Below are positions 1 to 9,340 of a stretch of DNA of 34,377 nt, in pieces. Location of the stretch: the NCBI GenBank assembly GCA_029561735.1, contig JAKQWZ010000036.1, positions 1-34,377 of the forward strand, in the 5' to 3' direction. The stretch's first letter is position 1. The number at the start of each line of letters is the position of its first letter. A model generated the notes under the pieces. The model was not told the DNA's origin, searched no databases, and saw only the letters and a program-made list of their open reading frames with translations. Source of the stretch: Candidatus Omnitrophota bacterium. GTDB lineage: Bacteria; Omnitrophota; Gorgyraeia; Gygaellales; Profunditerraquicolaceae. Made by a program: the position numbers and the translations under genes.

Positions 1-200
1 GCCTCCAAAACAATCTTGCTGCCGTTTTCAGCCCCAAGCATAAGTATGCCCATGATAGATTTTCCGTTTACGCTTTCCTGCTCGTTTTTAACGGTAATCC
101 GGGCGTCAAATTTATTGGCGATCTGGACAAATAGCGCCGCAGGCCTGGCGTGCAGGCCCTGCTTGTTTTTGATTACGAGTTCTTTCTTTATCGTTGCCAT
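1..200 (-). CDS. ptsH: Phosphocarrier protein HPr, C-terminus cut by window edge
   Basis: Minus-strand translation from ATG at 200: MATIKKELVIKNKQGLHARPAALFVQIANKFDARITVKNEQESVNGKSIMGILMLGAENGS..., with the HPr active-site motif GLHARPA. Confidence 0.9.
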   Translation of the reverse strand, partial: MATIKKELVIKNKQGLHARPAALFVQIANKFDARITVKNEQESVNGKSIMGILMLGAENGSKIVLE

Positions 201-201
201 T

Positions 202-1470
202 TTATATCTCTTCGAGTATCCCTAAAATAATCTTGGCTAATTTTTCCGGATCATGGCGTATTGTCTGCCCGGCAGTAACTGCGTTATTCTCAATTACGTG
301 GTAACCCATTTTCTCTATCACTTTTTTATCGCCGGCAACCAAATACGCTTTTTCTTTTTCATACCTCTTTAAAGCTTCCGGGCTGACATGGCCGGAGTGT
401 ATTATGCAATAATCAAGTATATGCTGGTTAGTATGGCTAATTAATGCTTTTATATGTTCTGAAGCGCTATAGCCGTCTGTCTCACCCGGCTGGGTCATCA
501 CATTGCAGACATAAACCTTGACCGCAGCCGAAGCAGTAACGGCATTGGCTATATCTTTTATAAGCAGGTTCGGCAATACGCTGGTATAAAGAGAGCCCGG
601 GCCTAAGATAATAATCTGGGCCTCTTCTATGGCCTTTAAGGCTTCGGGTGTGGCCCTGGAATCCGAAGGCTTTAAATAAACATTATTAATGGGAAGGTGG
701 GCCCGGGGAATATTATTCTCTCCCTCCGTGACCGTACCGTTCTTATGCACAGCTGCCAGCTTGACATTTGACAATGTTGAAGGTATTACCTGGCCCCTTA
801 ACGCCAGGACCTTGCTGGTTTCTTTTATCGCCTGGTCAAAATCTCCGGTCAGCTGTGTCATGACCGTTATAAAAAGATTGCCGAAACTATGGCCGTTTAA
901 CTCCGAATTGTCTTTGAAACGGAATTGAAAAAGATCACGCATCAAAGTCGAAGCGTCTGCCAAAGCCACCAGGCAGTTTCTTATATCCCCCGGAGGCAGA
1001 ATATCAAATTGCTGGCGCAGCCTGCCTGACGAACCGCCGTCATCAGCCACTGTCACTATAGCGGTAATATTGGATGTATGCTCTTTAAGGCCGCTTAACA
1101 AAACAGACAAGCCTGTGCCGCCTCCGATAGTGACAACCCTGGGGCCTCGGCTAAGCTGTTTCCTCTGATAAAGCAGGTCCATTAACTGCGCATCTTTGGA
1201 GACCGGGACAAAAACCGCTATCAAAGAACGCATCAACCTCTTGATGCCGAGTATTAAAATAATAATTCCTGACACTAAACCGATTACATCAAGAAGCTGG
1301 GCAGCAAGGTATTCTTCCGTGCGCAGATAGCTTGACCCGACGACAATAAGGATAACCCCAAAGCTGGCGTAAAGTATCCACCGCTTGACACCCATCCCGG
1401 GATACAGCCATTTCAACGCGCCCTTGGTTTTATTGGCAATAAGCCGTAATAGCTTAGACCTTCTTTTCAT
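202..1470 (-). CDS. YvcK/CofD-like gluconeogenesis factor family protein with N-terminal transmembrane extension
   Basis: RVVTIGGGTGLSVLLSGLKEHTSNITAIVTVADDGGSSGRLRQQ...PPGDIRNCLVALAD is typical YvcK. About 110 N-terminal residues contain two hydrophobic segments. Confidence 0.9.
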   Translation of the reverse strand: MKRRSKLLRLIANKTKGALKWLYPGMGVKRWILYASFGVILIVVGSSYLRTEEYLAAQLLDVIGLVSGIIILILGIKRLMRSLIAVFVPVSKDAQLMDLLYQRKQLSRGPRVVTIGGGTGLSVLLSGLKEHTSNITAIVTVADDGGSSGRLRQQFDILPPGDIRNCLVALADASTLMRDLFQFRFKDNSELNGHSFGNLFITVMTQLTGDFDQAIKETSKVLALRGQVIPSTLSNVKLAAVHKNGTVTEGENNIPRAHLPINNVYLKPSDSRATPEALKAIEEAQIIILGPGSLYTSVLPNLLIKDIANAVTASAAVKVYVCNVMTQPGETDGYSASEHIKALISHTNQHILDYCIIHSGHVSPEALKRYEKEKAYLVAGDKKVIEKMGYHVIENNAVTAGQTIRHDPEKLAKIILGILEEI

Positions 1471-1924
1471 CTTCCTGGTTTATGATATTAACCACTGTTT
1501 TCTCGTCAGGGCAGTTTAACAGGCTGTCGCGAAAATATTTATCTTTGAGTAAACGCGAAATACGCGCCAGGGCCTTTAAATGGGGGCCGGCTGAATCTTG
1601 CGGAGCAACAAGCAGGAAGAAAATATACGCGGGTTCTCCGTCAAGAGAATCAAAATCAACGCCTTTCCTGGAAAGGGCAAAGGCAGCCACAAGTTTAGTT
1701 ACGCAATCGCATTTGGCATGCGGTATTGCCACGCCCTGGCCTATTGCAGTAGAACCTAAAGCCTCTCTTGCCATTAATGCTTCAATGAGTTTGGCGCGAT
1801 TACGTTTATCAATATCTCCACCTTCAATAAGCTTATCTACCAGCTCTTTTATAACTTCTTCTTTTTTGACGGATTTAAGATCAGTAAGGATTGCGTGCTT
1901 GGAAAGAAAATCAAGAATTTTCAT
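1454..1924 (-). CDS. PTS EIIA (fructose/nitrogen-type) domain protein
   Basis: MKILDFLSKHAILTDLKSVKKEEVIKELVDKL...GSTAIGQGVAIPHAKCDCV; the IPHAK phosphorylation-site context is typical of EIIA-Fru/Ntr. Confidence 0.88.
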   Translation of the reverse strand: MKILDFLSKHAILTDLKSVKKEEVIKELVDKLIEGGDIDKRNRAKLIEALMAREALGSTAIGQGVAIPHAKCDCVTKLVAAFALSRKGVDFDSLDGEPAYIFFLLVAPQDSAGPHLKALARISRLLKDKYFRDSLLNCPDEKTVVNIINQEDEKKV

Positions 1925-1961
1925 AGCGGTTTCTCCTGGTTATGATTGTTTGTGCTTTAGT

Positions 1962-1994
1962 GCCGCCATATTCTTGCAGAATATAAGCGGCGGC
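1962..1994 (-). other. Hairpin in leader of PTS EIIA gene
   Basis: gccgcc...ggcggc outer stem with inner atattc/gaatat stem. Confidence 0.5.
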
Positions 1995-1995
1995 A

Positions 1996-2055
1996 TAAAT
2001 TCGGCCATACAACTTAGCTTTGCGCTTTGCGCTCGCTAAGTTGTGGCCTCATTTA

Positions 2056-2056
<1 letters not shown>
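1996..2056 (-). repeat. Palindromic intergenic repeat, copy 1 (TTAAATGAGGCC-hairpin-GGCCGAATTTA)
   Basis: Minus strand TTAAATGAGGCCACAACTTAGC...GCTAAGTTGTATGGCCGAATTTA. Related to 33599-33657, with covarying stem positions. Confidence 0.75.
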
Positions 2057-2128
<72 letters not shown>

Positions 2129-2150
2129 AAAACCATCTTTTTTAATTAAT

Positions 2151-2232
2151 TGCGGACGGAGGGAGTTGAACCCCCACAGGTTGCCCTATATGGTCCTAAG
2201 CCATACGCGTCTGCCAATTCCGCCACGTCCGC
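2151..2232 (-). tRNA. tRNA-Leu(UAG)
   Basis: GCGGACGTGGCGGAATTGGCAGACGCGTATGGCTTAGGACCATATAGGGCAACCTGTGGGGGTTCAACTCCCTCCGTCCGCA; class II variable arm; anticodon TAG. Confidence 0.95.
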
Positions 2233-2293
2233 GTACAAGAGCAAATTTTCGTCTCGCTTAAACCTAAACAAAAACTTTTTGCATCGCTCGACG

Positions 2294-2318
2294 CAAAATT
2301 TTGCTTTGCAAAATTTTG
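2294..2318 (-). other. Perfect 11-bp hairpin flush with tRNA-Lys 3' end
   Basis: CAAAATTTTGC-TTT-GCAAAATTTTG (+ strand), adjacent to the discriminator base at 2319. Confidence 0.6.
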
Positions 2319-2391
2319 TGAGCCTCCCGCGATTCGAACGCGGCACAGCCATCTTAAAAGGATGGTGCTCTACCAAATGAGCTAGAGGCCC
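2319..2391 (-). tRNA. tRNA-Lys(UUU)
   Basis: GGGCCTCTAGCTCATTTGGTAGAGCACCATCCTTTTAAGATGGCTGTGCCGCGTTCGAATCGCGGGAGGCTCA; anticodon TTT. Confidence 0.95.
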
Positions 2392-2400
2392 AAATTTATA

Positions 2401-2961
2401 TTAAATTTCCGTCAATTCTTTTTCTTTACTCTTTAACAACTCTTCTATCTTTAAAGTATATTTATCCGTCATTTTCTGCAAAGTATCCAGGCTGGTAAAC
2501 TTATCGTCTTCTGAAATAACTTTATCCTTTTCCATCTTTTCCAGTGTCTCTTTGGAGTCACGCCTGATAGTGCGCAGGGATATCCTTCCTTCTTCAGTCA
2601 TCTTATGCACGACCTTAACCAGCTCCTGGCGCCTTTCTTTAGACAATTGCGGCAAAGGAAGGCGGATAATTTTTCCGTCATTCTGCGGCATAATGCCCAG
2701 GTTTGATTTCATTATTGCTTTTTCAATTTCTACGATAGCGCTGACATCCCAAGGCTGCACGGTTATCAGGTGAGCGTCCGGAGCGGCAATAGCAGCCAGC
2801 TGCTTTAAAGGAGTATGCGTTCCGTAATAATCCACCTGAAGCCCCTCAACCAAATGCGGGCTGGCGCGCCCGGTGCTTATCTCATGAAATTCACGGGTCA
2901 TCGCCTCTAACGCCTTTTTCATCTTCTCTTCTGTCGCGTGCAAAACTTCTCTGGAAGTCAT
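2401..2961 (-). CDS. frr: Ribosome recycling factor
   Basis: Typical RRF: STGRASPHLVEGLQVDYYGTHTPLKQLAAI...IRLPLPQLSKERRQELVKVVHKMTEEGRISLRTIRRD. Confidence 0.95.
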   Translation of the reverse strand: MTSREVLHATEEKMKKALEAMTREFHEISTGRASPHLVEGLQVDYYGTHTPLKQLAAIAAPDAHLITVQPWDVSAIVEIEKAIMKSNLGIMPQNDGKIIRLPLPQLSKERRQELVKVVHKMTEEGRISLRTIRRDSKETLEKMEKDKVISEDDKFTSLDTLQKMTDKYTLKIEELLKSKEKELTEI

Positions 2962-2994
2962 ATTCCCTCCCCTTGGGCGTTTAATTCAACAAGA

Positions 2995-3717
2995 TTAATT
3001 TACTATTGTCCCAATCTTCTCGCCTAAACAGACCCGCTTGATATTGCCTGTTTTATTCAGGCTAAATACCACAATCGGCAGCTTATTGTCCATGCACAGG
3101 CTGATTGCTGTGGCATCCATGACTTTTAAGCGCTTTTCCAGGACTTCAATATACCTAAGGCTGGAAAATTTCTTCGCCGATTTTACTTTCATCGGATCAG
3201 CGGTATAGACTCCGTCAACTTTGGTAGCCTTTAATATGGCATCGGCATGTATTTCAATGGCCCGCAGCGCAGCCGCAGTATCGGTGGTAAAATACGGATT
3301 GCCTGTTCCGGCAACAAAAATCACCACCCTGCCTTTCTCTAAATGCCTGATCGCCCTTCTTCTGATATACGGTTCCGCAACCCTTTGCATCTCAATTGCA
3401 GTCATAACCCGGGTAGGCAATTTATTTTTTTCTAAAACATTCTGTAATGCCAGCCCGTTAATCACGGTAGCCAGCATCCCCATATAATCCGCCACTGACC
3501 TGTCCATATCCAGCCCCAGAGAGGCGCTATTTTCCTGCCCGCGAAAAATATTGCCTCCGCCCAGGACAATAGCAATTTCCACTCCCAGCTGTTTTATTTC
3601 CCGGATCTGCCGGCATATGGCAAGTAGCACATTGTTATCAATGCCATGGGCTTTGGCACCCTGCAGCGCTTCTCCGCTTACTTTTAAAACAATTCTTTTA
3701 AAAACCGGTTTTTTCAT
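2995..3717 (-). CDS. pyrH: UMP kinase
   Basis: [13 protein letters not shown]...[13 protein letters not shown]...[16 protein letters not shown]; adjacent to tsf-rpsB and frr. Confidence 0.95.
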   Translation of the reverse strand: MKKPVFKRIVLKVSGEALQGAKAHGIDNNVLLAICRQIREIKQLGVEIAIVLGGGNIFRGQENSASLGLDMDRSVADYMGMLATVINGLALQNVLEKNKLPTRVMTAIEMQRVAEPYIRRRAIRHLEKGRVVIFVAGTGNPYFTTDTAAALRAIEIHADAILKATKVDGVYTADPMKVKSAKKFSSLRYIEVLEKRLKVMDATAISLCMDNKLPIVVFSLNKTGNIKRVCLGEKIGTIVN

Positions 3718-4241
3718 TATTCCCCAATCTTATAACGGGTAAATCTGCGGACCACTATATTTTCTCCCAGCTTGGCAATAACATTTACCAGCAGGTCTTT
3801 TACGGTAATTGCCGGGTCTTTGACAAAAGGCTGTTCCATAAGGCAGTGCGCCTTATAATAATCCTCTTTATTTTTTTCATGCTTTAATACTTCGGCCGGC
3901 ACTTCTTCTTTTGCCACATAAAGCGGCGCGCAGGCAGTGATATGCATTGCCAGGTCTTTGGTAAAATTACAAAAATCCTGCCCCCGGGCCACAAAATCGC
4001 TTTCGGCATTGACTTCAACCAGCACGCCGATCTTATTGCCCATATGCACATAGGCCTCAATCCTGCCTTCTTTTGCCTGGCGGTCCTGTTTTTTAGCAGC
4101 TAATTCAACGCCTCTCTTGCGCAAAAGCGCCATTGCCTCTTTCATATCCCCCTTGGCTTCTTCAAGCGCCTTGCGGCAATCCGAGACGCTTGCAGCCGTA
4201 ATGCTCCTTAATTCTTTCACCGCTTCCAAAGATATCTTCAT
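3717..4241 (-). CDS. tsf: Elongation factor Ts (short form)
   Basis: [35 protein letters not shown]...[28 protein letters not shown]. Confidence 0.95.
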   Translation of the reverse strand: MKISLEAVKELRSITAASVSDCRKALEEAKGDMKEAMALLRKRGVELAAKKQDRQAKEGRIEAYVHMGNKIGVLVEVNAESDFVARGQDFCNFTKDLAMHITACAPLYVAKEEVPAEVLKHEKNKEDYYKAHCLMEQPFVKDPAITVKDLLVNVIAKLGENIVVRRFTRYKIGE

Positions 4242-4259
4242 TTATATGCTCCTCGGGTA

Positions 4260-5147
4260 TTATATTTTCTTTTTTGCTTTAAACTTGTCATCCGAAGATT
4301 TCACGTGGGCTTTTTTTACCGGCTTGGTTTCATCTTGCGGGATTACTTCTTCAATTATCTCTTCAAGTTCTTTAATCTTGTCTTCCTCTTCCGGCAGCAC
4401 CAGTACAGCCTCTTCCATCTTCTCCTGCTTTATCGCTGCGCCGCTCTCCGACAGGTATGACAGGAACTTCTTTCTGCCTTCAATTATAGCGTCAGCGATA
4501 GTAGAAGATATCAATTTAATTGATTTTATGGCGTCGTCATTGCCCGGTATGGGAAAATTCACGATATCGGGGTCGGAATTAGTATCAACCAGCGCCACCA
4601 CCGGTATGCCAAGCCTCTTGGCCTCTTTTACCGCAGTCATTTCTTTTTTGGCGTCAATAACAAACATCGCTCCCGGCATGCGCTCCATAGCCACTATCCC
4701 GGAAAAGTTTTTATTCAGTTTAAACAATTCTTTTTCCAGGCGGGCAACTTCTTTTTTAGTAAGCTTCTGGAAAGTGCCGTCTTCGCGCATCTTTTCAATG
4801 TCTTTAAGGCGGTTGATGCTCTTTTTTACGGTGGAAAAGTTGGTCAGTAGTCCTCCGGGCCAGCGTTCAGATACATAATACATACCGCTGCGCAAAGCTT
4901 CCTGCTTGGTCACTTCCTGGGCCTGTTTTTTAGTCCCGACAAAAAGGACCATTTCCCCTTTAGACGTGATATCAAGCAGAAAATCCCTGGCCTTATTTAC
5001 ACATTCCTCTGTCTTCTCGAGGTCTACGATATAAATACCGCTTCTCTCGCCGAAAATAAACTTCTTCATTTTCGGATTCCAGCGCGAGCTTTTATGCCCA
5101 AAATGGACTCCGGCTTCTAAAAGTTGTTTGATTAGTTCTGAAGGCAC
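4260..5147 (-). CDS. rpsB: 30S ribosomal protein uS2
   Basis: [29 protein letters not shown]...; likely GTG start at 5147 after AAAGGGGG, rather than the ORF-track start at 5192. Confidence 0.93.
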   Translation of the reverse strand: MPSELIKQLLEAGVHFGHKSSRWNPKMKKFIFGERSGIYIVDLEKTEECVNKARDFLLDITSKGEMVLFVGTKKQAQEVTKQEALRSGMYYVSERWPGGLLTNFSTVKKSINRLKDIEKMREDGTFQKLTKKEVARLEKELFKLNKNFSGIVAMERMPGAMFVIDAKKEMTAVKEAKRLGIPVVALVDTNSDPDIVNFPIPGNDDAIKSIKLISSTIADAIIEGRKKFLSYLSESGAAIKQEKMEEAVLVLPEEEDKIKELEEIIEEVIPQDETKPVKKAHVKSSDDKFKAKKKI

Positions 5148-5180
5148 GTTAATTCCCCCTTTGATTTTGATGAATATAAG

Positions 5181-5202
5181 CTGTTTTATCACCTAAAAAC
5201 AG
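5181..5202 (-). promoter_or_regulatory. Hairpin in rpsB leader
   Basis: CTGTTTT-TAGGTGAT-AAAACAG between the predicted promoter and rpsB start. Confidence 0.4.
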
Positions 5203-5209
5203 TTTTTTA

Positions 5210-5237
5210 AGTATAACATAAACACAACAGTATGCAA
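5210..5237 (-). promoter_or_regulatory. Putative sigma70-like promoter of rpsB operon
   Basis: TTGCAT-N16-TATACT on the minus strand. Confidence 0.6.
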
Positions 5238-5336
5238 CTACTTTTTCGTAAAATATTGGCTTATAAGGAACCTGCCGGCAGGCAGGCAAGGTGCAAGGTG
5301 CAAATAACGGGCAAAACCCGCTTAACAGCCTGCAGA

Positions 5337-7127
5337 TTATCTCTGTATCTCCTGCATCTGATATAATTTGCGGTAAAGTCCTTCTTGAGTGATTAGCTGA
5401 TCGTGGGTACCCTGTTCAACGATCATACCTTCTGATAAAACCACAATCGTATCAGCATGCCTTATGGTAGAAAGCCGGTGAGCTATAACAAACACCGTAC
5501 GGCCTTCAATAAGCCTGTTTAAAGCCTCCTGCACTATTCGCTCAGAGGTAGTATCCAGTTGCGAAGTTGCCTCATCAAGCAGCAATATGGGAGGGTTCTT
5601 CAAAAGCGCCCTGGCAATGGCCAGCCTTTGCCGTTCTCCGCCGGATAACTTCATTCCCCGGTCTCCGATTATCGTATCGTACCCTTGCGGCAGATGGATT
5701 ATGAAATCGTGTATATGCGCTTTTTTGGCGGCTTCCTCAATATCAGCTTGTTTTGCCTGCGAACTTCCGTAAGCAATATTTGCCCGGATAGTATCATTAA
5801 AAAGAATGGTTTCCTGGCTGACAATGCCGATTTGATTACGCAAAGACTTCAAGCTGACATCCTTGATATCCACTCCGTCAATAAGCAGCCTGCCTTTTTT
5901 AGGGTCGTAGAAACGCGGGATCAGGTCAATCATGGTGCTCTTACCCACACCCGAAGGCCCGACTACTGCCAGCATAGAGCCGCGCCTGACCTTAAGGTTT
6001 ATATTTTTTAAGATTTCTTTATTATCGTAATTAAACCAGATATTCTCAAAAACAACATCGTTCTTGAATCCGGCAAGCTCCATAGGCGACGGCTTCTCTT
6101 CTACCGACGGAAAAGTCTCCAAAACCTCGTGTATCCTGGTAGAGGCTGCCACTGCCTGCTGATTTAAAGAATGGACCTGGCTTAATTTTTTAAAAGGCCT
6201 CACAAGGGAAAATAACGCGCCCAGGGATAAACCGAAGACGCCAAAGGAAATTTTTCCTGCCATCACGTCTTTGCCCAGCCAGACAAAAACCGCAATACCG
6301 GCGATACAGCCTAAGAATTCGGTAGAAGGCCCTAGAAGCAGCAGTCGCTTAATTGATTTCATGGCCACTTTATAATAATCGCTGTTTATCCGGTTAAACC
6401 GGTCAATCTCGTATTGCTCCATGTTAAAAGCCTTGACGATCCGCGCGCCGATAATCGTCTCATAAAGTACTGAATTGATATCAGCCATCTTTTCCTGCCC
6501 GCGCTTGGATAATTTGCGCAAGGCCTTGCCCATATTGATTATCGGCAAGGAAATCAGCGGCATAAGCACTACCACTACTATCGCCAATTTAGGATTGAGG
6601 CTCAATGCCAGTATTCCAAAAAGAATTACCTGAAAAGTCTGGTAAAAAAGGTCTGTAGAGCCATAGGAAACCGCGTTTTCAACGAGCTTTACGTCATTGG
6701 TGATACGCGAGATTAATTCCCCTCCGCGTTTCTTGGTAAAATAGTCAAGCGAAAGGCTTTGCAGTTTAGTATACAATTCAGAGCGGATATCGCGCACAAC
6801 CCGCTGGCCGATATCAGACATCAGATAACCCTGAAAAAATGAAAACAACCCTTTAAGCATAAAAAGAACGATCATAGTTATAGCCACCCACTTTATGAGG
6901 ACGTCGGGCGGCGTGGAATTAAGTAAATCAACGAATCTATTAAGGAATTGCGGTAATTTTACCGGGATAAGGATCTGCTTATTGGTCATGATCCTGTCAG
7001 ACACCGGGATTATCATGGCCAGGGTAAAATTATCAAAAAGGGCGGAAAAGGCCATAGTGATAACAGCCAGAATAAACGTGCCCTTATGAGGCTTAATGAA
7101 TTTTAGTAACTTAAAGTAATCTCTCAT
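5337..7127 (-). CDS. ABC transporter ATP-binding/permease protein, MsbA-like exporter
   Basis: N-terminal TM domain; Walker A GPSGVGKST, signature LSGGERQR, Walker B ILLLDEATS. Start taken as ATG 7127 (GGGACAAAAG upstream), because 7190 lies upstream of the predicted -10. Confidence 0.9.
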   Translation of the reverse strand: MRDYFKLLKFIKPHKGTFILAVITMAFSALFDNFTLAMIIPVSDRIMTNKQILIPVKLPQFLNRFVDLLNSTPPDVLIKWVAITMIVLFMLKGLFSFFQGYLMSDIGQRVVRDIRSELYTKLQSLSLDYFTKKRGGELISRITNDVKLVENAVSYGSTDLFYQTFQVILFGILALSLNPKLAIVVVVLMPLISLPIINMGKALRKLSKRGQEKMADINSVLYETIIGARIVKAFNMEQYEIDRFNRINSDYYKVAMKSIKRLLLLGPSTEFLGCIAGIAVFVWLGKDVMAGKISFGVFGLSLGALFSLVRPFKKLSQVHSLNQQAVAASTRIHEVLETFPSVEEKPSPMELAGFKNDVVFENIWFNYDNKEILKNINLKVRRGSMLAVVGPSGVGKSTMIDLIPRFYDPKKGRLLIDGVDIKDVSLKSLRNQIGIVSQETILFNDTIRANIAYGSSQAKQADIEEAAKKAHIHDFIIHLPQGYDTIIGDRGMKLSGGERQRLAIARALLKNPPILLLDEATSQLDTTSERIVQEALNRLIEGRTVFVIAHRLSTIRHADTIVVLSEGMIVEQGTHDQLITQEGLYRKLYQMQEIQR

Positions 7128-7173
7128 CTTTTGTCCCTGTTTGCCGTTAGGCAGTTTCTTTAAAATTTTTAGT

Positions 7174-7202
7174 ATTCTACCACAAGGCATGCCGGTTGTC
7201 GA
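7174..7202 (-). promoter_or_regulatory. Putative promoter of the ABC exporter
   Basis: TCGACA-N17-TAGAAT on the minus strand. Confidence 0.55.
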
Positions 7203-7260
7203 GCATTCATTAACAAATAAGGTCGTTTATTTTTTGGAAAACACACCCATAAGATTTATG

Positions 7261-7289
7261 TTGAAAGCTTTTAAGTGTTGAGCTATCAT
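7261..7289 (+). promoter_or_regulatory. Putative promoter of the Gfo/Idh gene
   Basis: TTGAAA-N17-TATCAT; ATG begins 7 nt after the -10. Confidence 0.55.
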
Positions 7290-7295
7290 TGCTCT

Positions 7296-8222
7296 ATGGT
7301 TAAATTAAAAGTAGGCGTAATCGGCGTAGGGTATCTGGGCCAGATACATGCGCGTATATATAAGGAAATAAAAGGTTGCGAACTTGCGGCTGTCTGCGAT
7401 ACTAACCCGGAAAACCTTAAAACAGTCTCCCGGCACCTGAGAGTCCCGGGATTCAGCGATTATAAGGAAATGTTCGGCAAGGTTGACGCAGTCAGCGTTT
7501 CCACGCCCACTTTCTCTCATCATCAGGTCGCCGCAGACTGCCTGGAACACGGGCTGCACTGCTTAGTTGAGAAACCGTTTACCCTGTCACTGGGCGAGGC
7601 TGATTCGCTGATTGAGATCGCCGGGAAAAAGAACCTGATCCTGCAGGTCGGGCACATAGAAAGATTTAACTCCGCATTTAACGCTACCAGAGAAATAATA
7701 AAAGAGCCGAAATTTATTGAATGCCACCGCTTAAATCCGTTCACCAACCGCTCTACGGACGTAGGCGCCGTACTTGATATAATGATACACGATATTGATA
7801 TTATCCTGGGGCTGGTCAATTCCGAAGTAAAAAATGTGGAGAGCGTAGGCATTAACGTGCTGACAAAATTTGAAGATATCGCAAATGCGCGGATAACTTT
7901 TGCCAACGGCTGCGTAGCCAACCTTACAGCCAGCAGGATATCGGATGAGACAATGCGCAAGATCAGGATATTCCAGGAAAATATGTACATCTCTCTTGAC
8001 TACAAAGACGCCAAAGCGTGCGTTTACCGCAAGATTGATTCCAAGATCGCCAAAGACCACCTCCCTATTGAAAAAGAACAGCCCTTGCAAAAAGAACTCG
8101 CCTCATTCATTGACTGCGTAATAAACCGTAAAGAGCCGCTCGTGTCCGGAAGCACAGCCCGTCAGGCGCTTAAAATAGCCCTGCAGATCCAAGAACAGAT
8201 ATGGCAGAGAAACAAATATTAA
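7296..8222 (+). CDS. Gfo/Idh/MocA family oxidoreductase
   Basis: KVGVIGVGYLGQIHARIYKEIKGCELAAVCDTNPE...VEKPFTLSLGEADSLIEIA; overlaps lpxB by ~22 bp. Confidence 0.9.
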   Translation: MVKLKVGVIGVGYLGQIHARIYKEIKGCELAAVCDTNPENLKTVSRHLRVPGFSDYKEMFGKVDAVSVSTPTFSHHQVAADCLEHGLHCLVEKPFTLSLGEADSLIEIAGKKNLILQVGHIERFNSAFNATREIIKEPKFIECHRLNPFTNRSTDVGAVLDIMIHDIDIILGLVNSEVKNVESVGINVLTKFEDIANARITFANGCVANLTASRISDETMRKIRIFQENMYISLDYKDAKACVYRKIDSKIAKDHLPIEKEQPLQKELASFIDCVINRKEPLVSGSTARQALKIALQIQEQIWQRNKY

Positions 8223-9340
8223 TCATCTGCGGCGAAGCTTCAGGAGACCTGAATGCCGCTAATCTGGTAAATGCCGTAAAAACAATTGCGCCGGAAACCG
8301 GATTCTCCTGCGTAGGCGGCGAAATGCTGCGCCAGTCAGGCGCAAAGGTCATCTGCGATATTAAAGAGCTTTCCGTCATCGGTTTATTTGACGTCTTTAG
8401 CAAGCTTCCCAGGTTCTTTGCGCTAAAGAAACGAATACTTCAGGAACTAAAACAATCAAAATTTGATGCGGTTATATTTGTGGATTTCTCCGGTTTTAAC
8501 CTGCGCCTGGCCAGGGAAATCAATAAAACCATACCGGCTATCTATTATATCAGCCCTCAAGTCTGGGCCTCCCGCCCGGGGCGGATCAAGACTATAAAAA
8601 AGTATATTGACAGGATGCTGGTACTTTTCAAATTTGAAAAGGATTTTTACGCCAAATTCGGCATTCAGGCCGAATTTATTGGGCATCCGCTTCTGGATAT
8701 CGTCAAACCCACGATGGATAAACCCGGGCTTCTTTCTAATCTGGGTTTTTCAGGCGGCAAAAAAACTTTTGCATTATTGCCGGGTTCGCGTTGCGCAGAG
8801 GTGGAAAAAATACTGCCTGTAATGCTTAATGCCTGCCGTTTATTGGAGAATAAACTGGGCAGCATACAGATAGTAATCGCAAAATCAACGCAGGTAGATT
8901 GGGCTGTTTATAAACGCATAACCGACAGGTTTAACTTAAACATCAAAATAATTGAAGGCAAAACTTACGACTGCATAAATATCGCTGACTTCTGCCTGGT
9001 GGCAAGCGGAACAGCCACGCTAGAGGCGGCAATCATGCAAAAGCCATTTGCAGTAGTATATAAAATGGGCTGGCTTAATTACCTGCTCTACCGGCCGCAG
9101 GTCAAAGTAAAGTTTATCAGCCTGGTTAACATACTTTCCGGCAGGTTGATTGTACCTGAATTTGTACAGTTTAATGCCGACCCTAAGAAAATTTCTTCGC
9201 TAGCCATAAACCTGCTAAAAAATCCGGCGGAGCTGGATAAAATCAGGCAGAACCTGGTAAAGCTCAATGAAATGCTCGGCGAAAAAGGCGCTTCCCAAAG
9301 GGCAGCACGCATAATCACGGATTTTCTGAGAGACAAATGA
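8201..9340 (+). CDS. lpxB: Lipid-A-disaccharide synthase
   Basis: ILIICGEASGDLNAANLV...YYISPQVWASRPGRIKTIKKYIDRMLVLFKFEKDFY...FIGHPLLD. Confidence 0.95.
   Translation: MAEKQILIICGEASGDLNAANLVNAVKTIAPETGFSCVGGEMLRQSGAKVICDIKELSVIGLFDVFSKLPRFFALKKRILQELKQSKFDAVIFVDFSGFNLRLAREINKTIPAIYYISPQVWASRPGRIKTIKKYIDRMLVLFKFEKDFYAKFGIQAEFIGHPLLDIVKPTMDKPGLLSNLGFSGGKKTFALLPGSRCAEVEKILPVMLNACRLLENKLGSIQIVIAKSTQVDWAVYKRITDRFNLNIKIIEGKTYDCINIADFCLVASGTATLEAAIMQKPFAVVYKMGWLNYLLYRPQVKVKFISLVNILSGRLIVPEFVQFNADPKKISSLAINLLKNPAELDKIRQNLVKLNEMLGEKGASQRAARIITDFLRDK

Noticed and set aside
2146-2380. 76-aa ORFs on both strands
   Set aside because: They overlap tRNA-Leu and tRNA-Lys genes; not coding.
5281-5300. Short tandem repeat gcaaggtgcaaggtgcaa
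   Set aside because: Only about 2.5 units of 7 bp in an intergenic region; too short to interpret.
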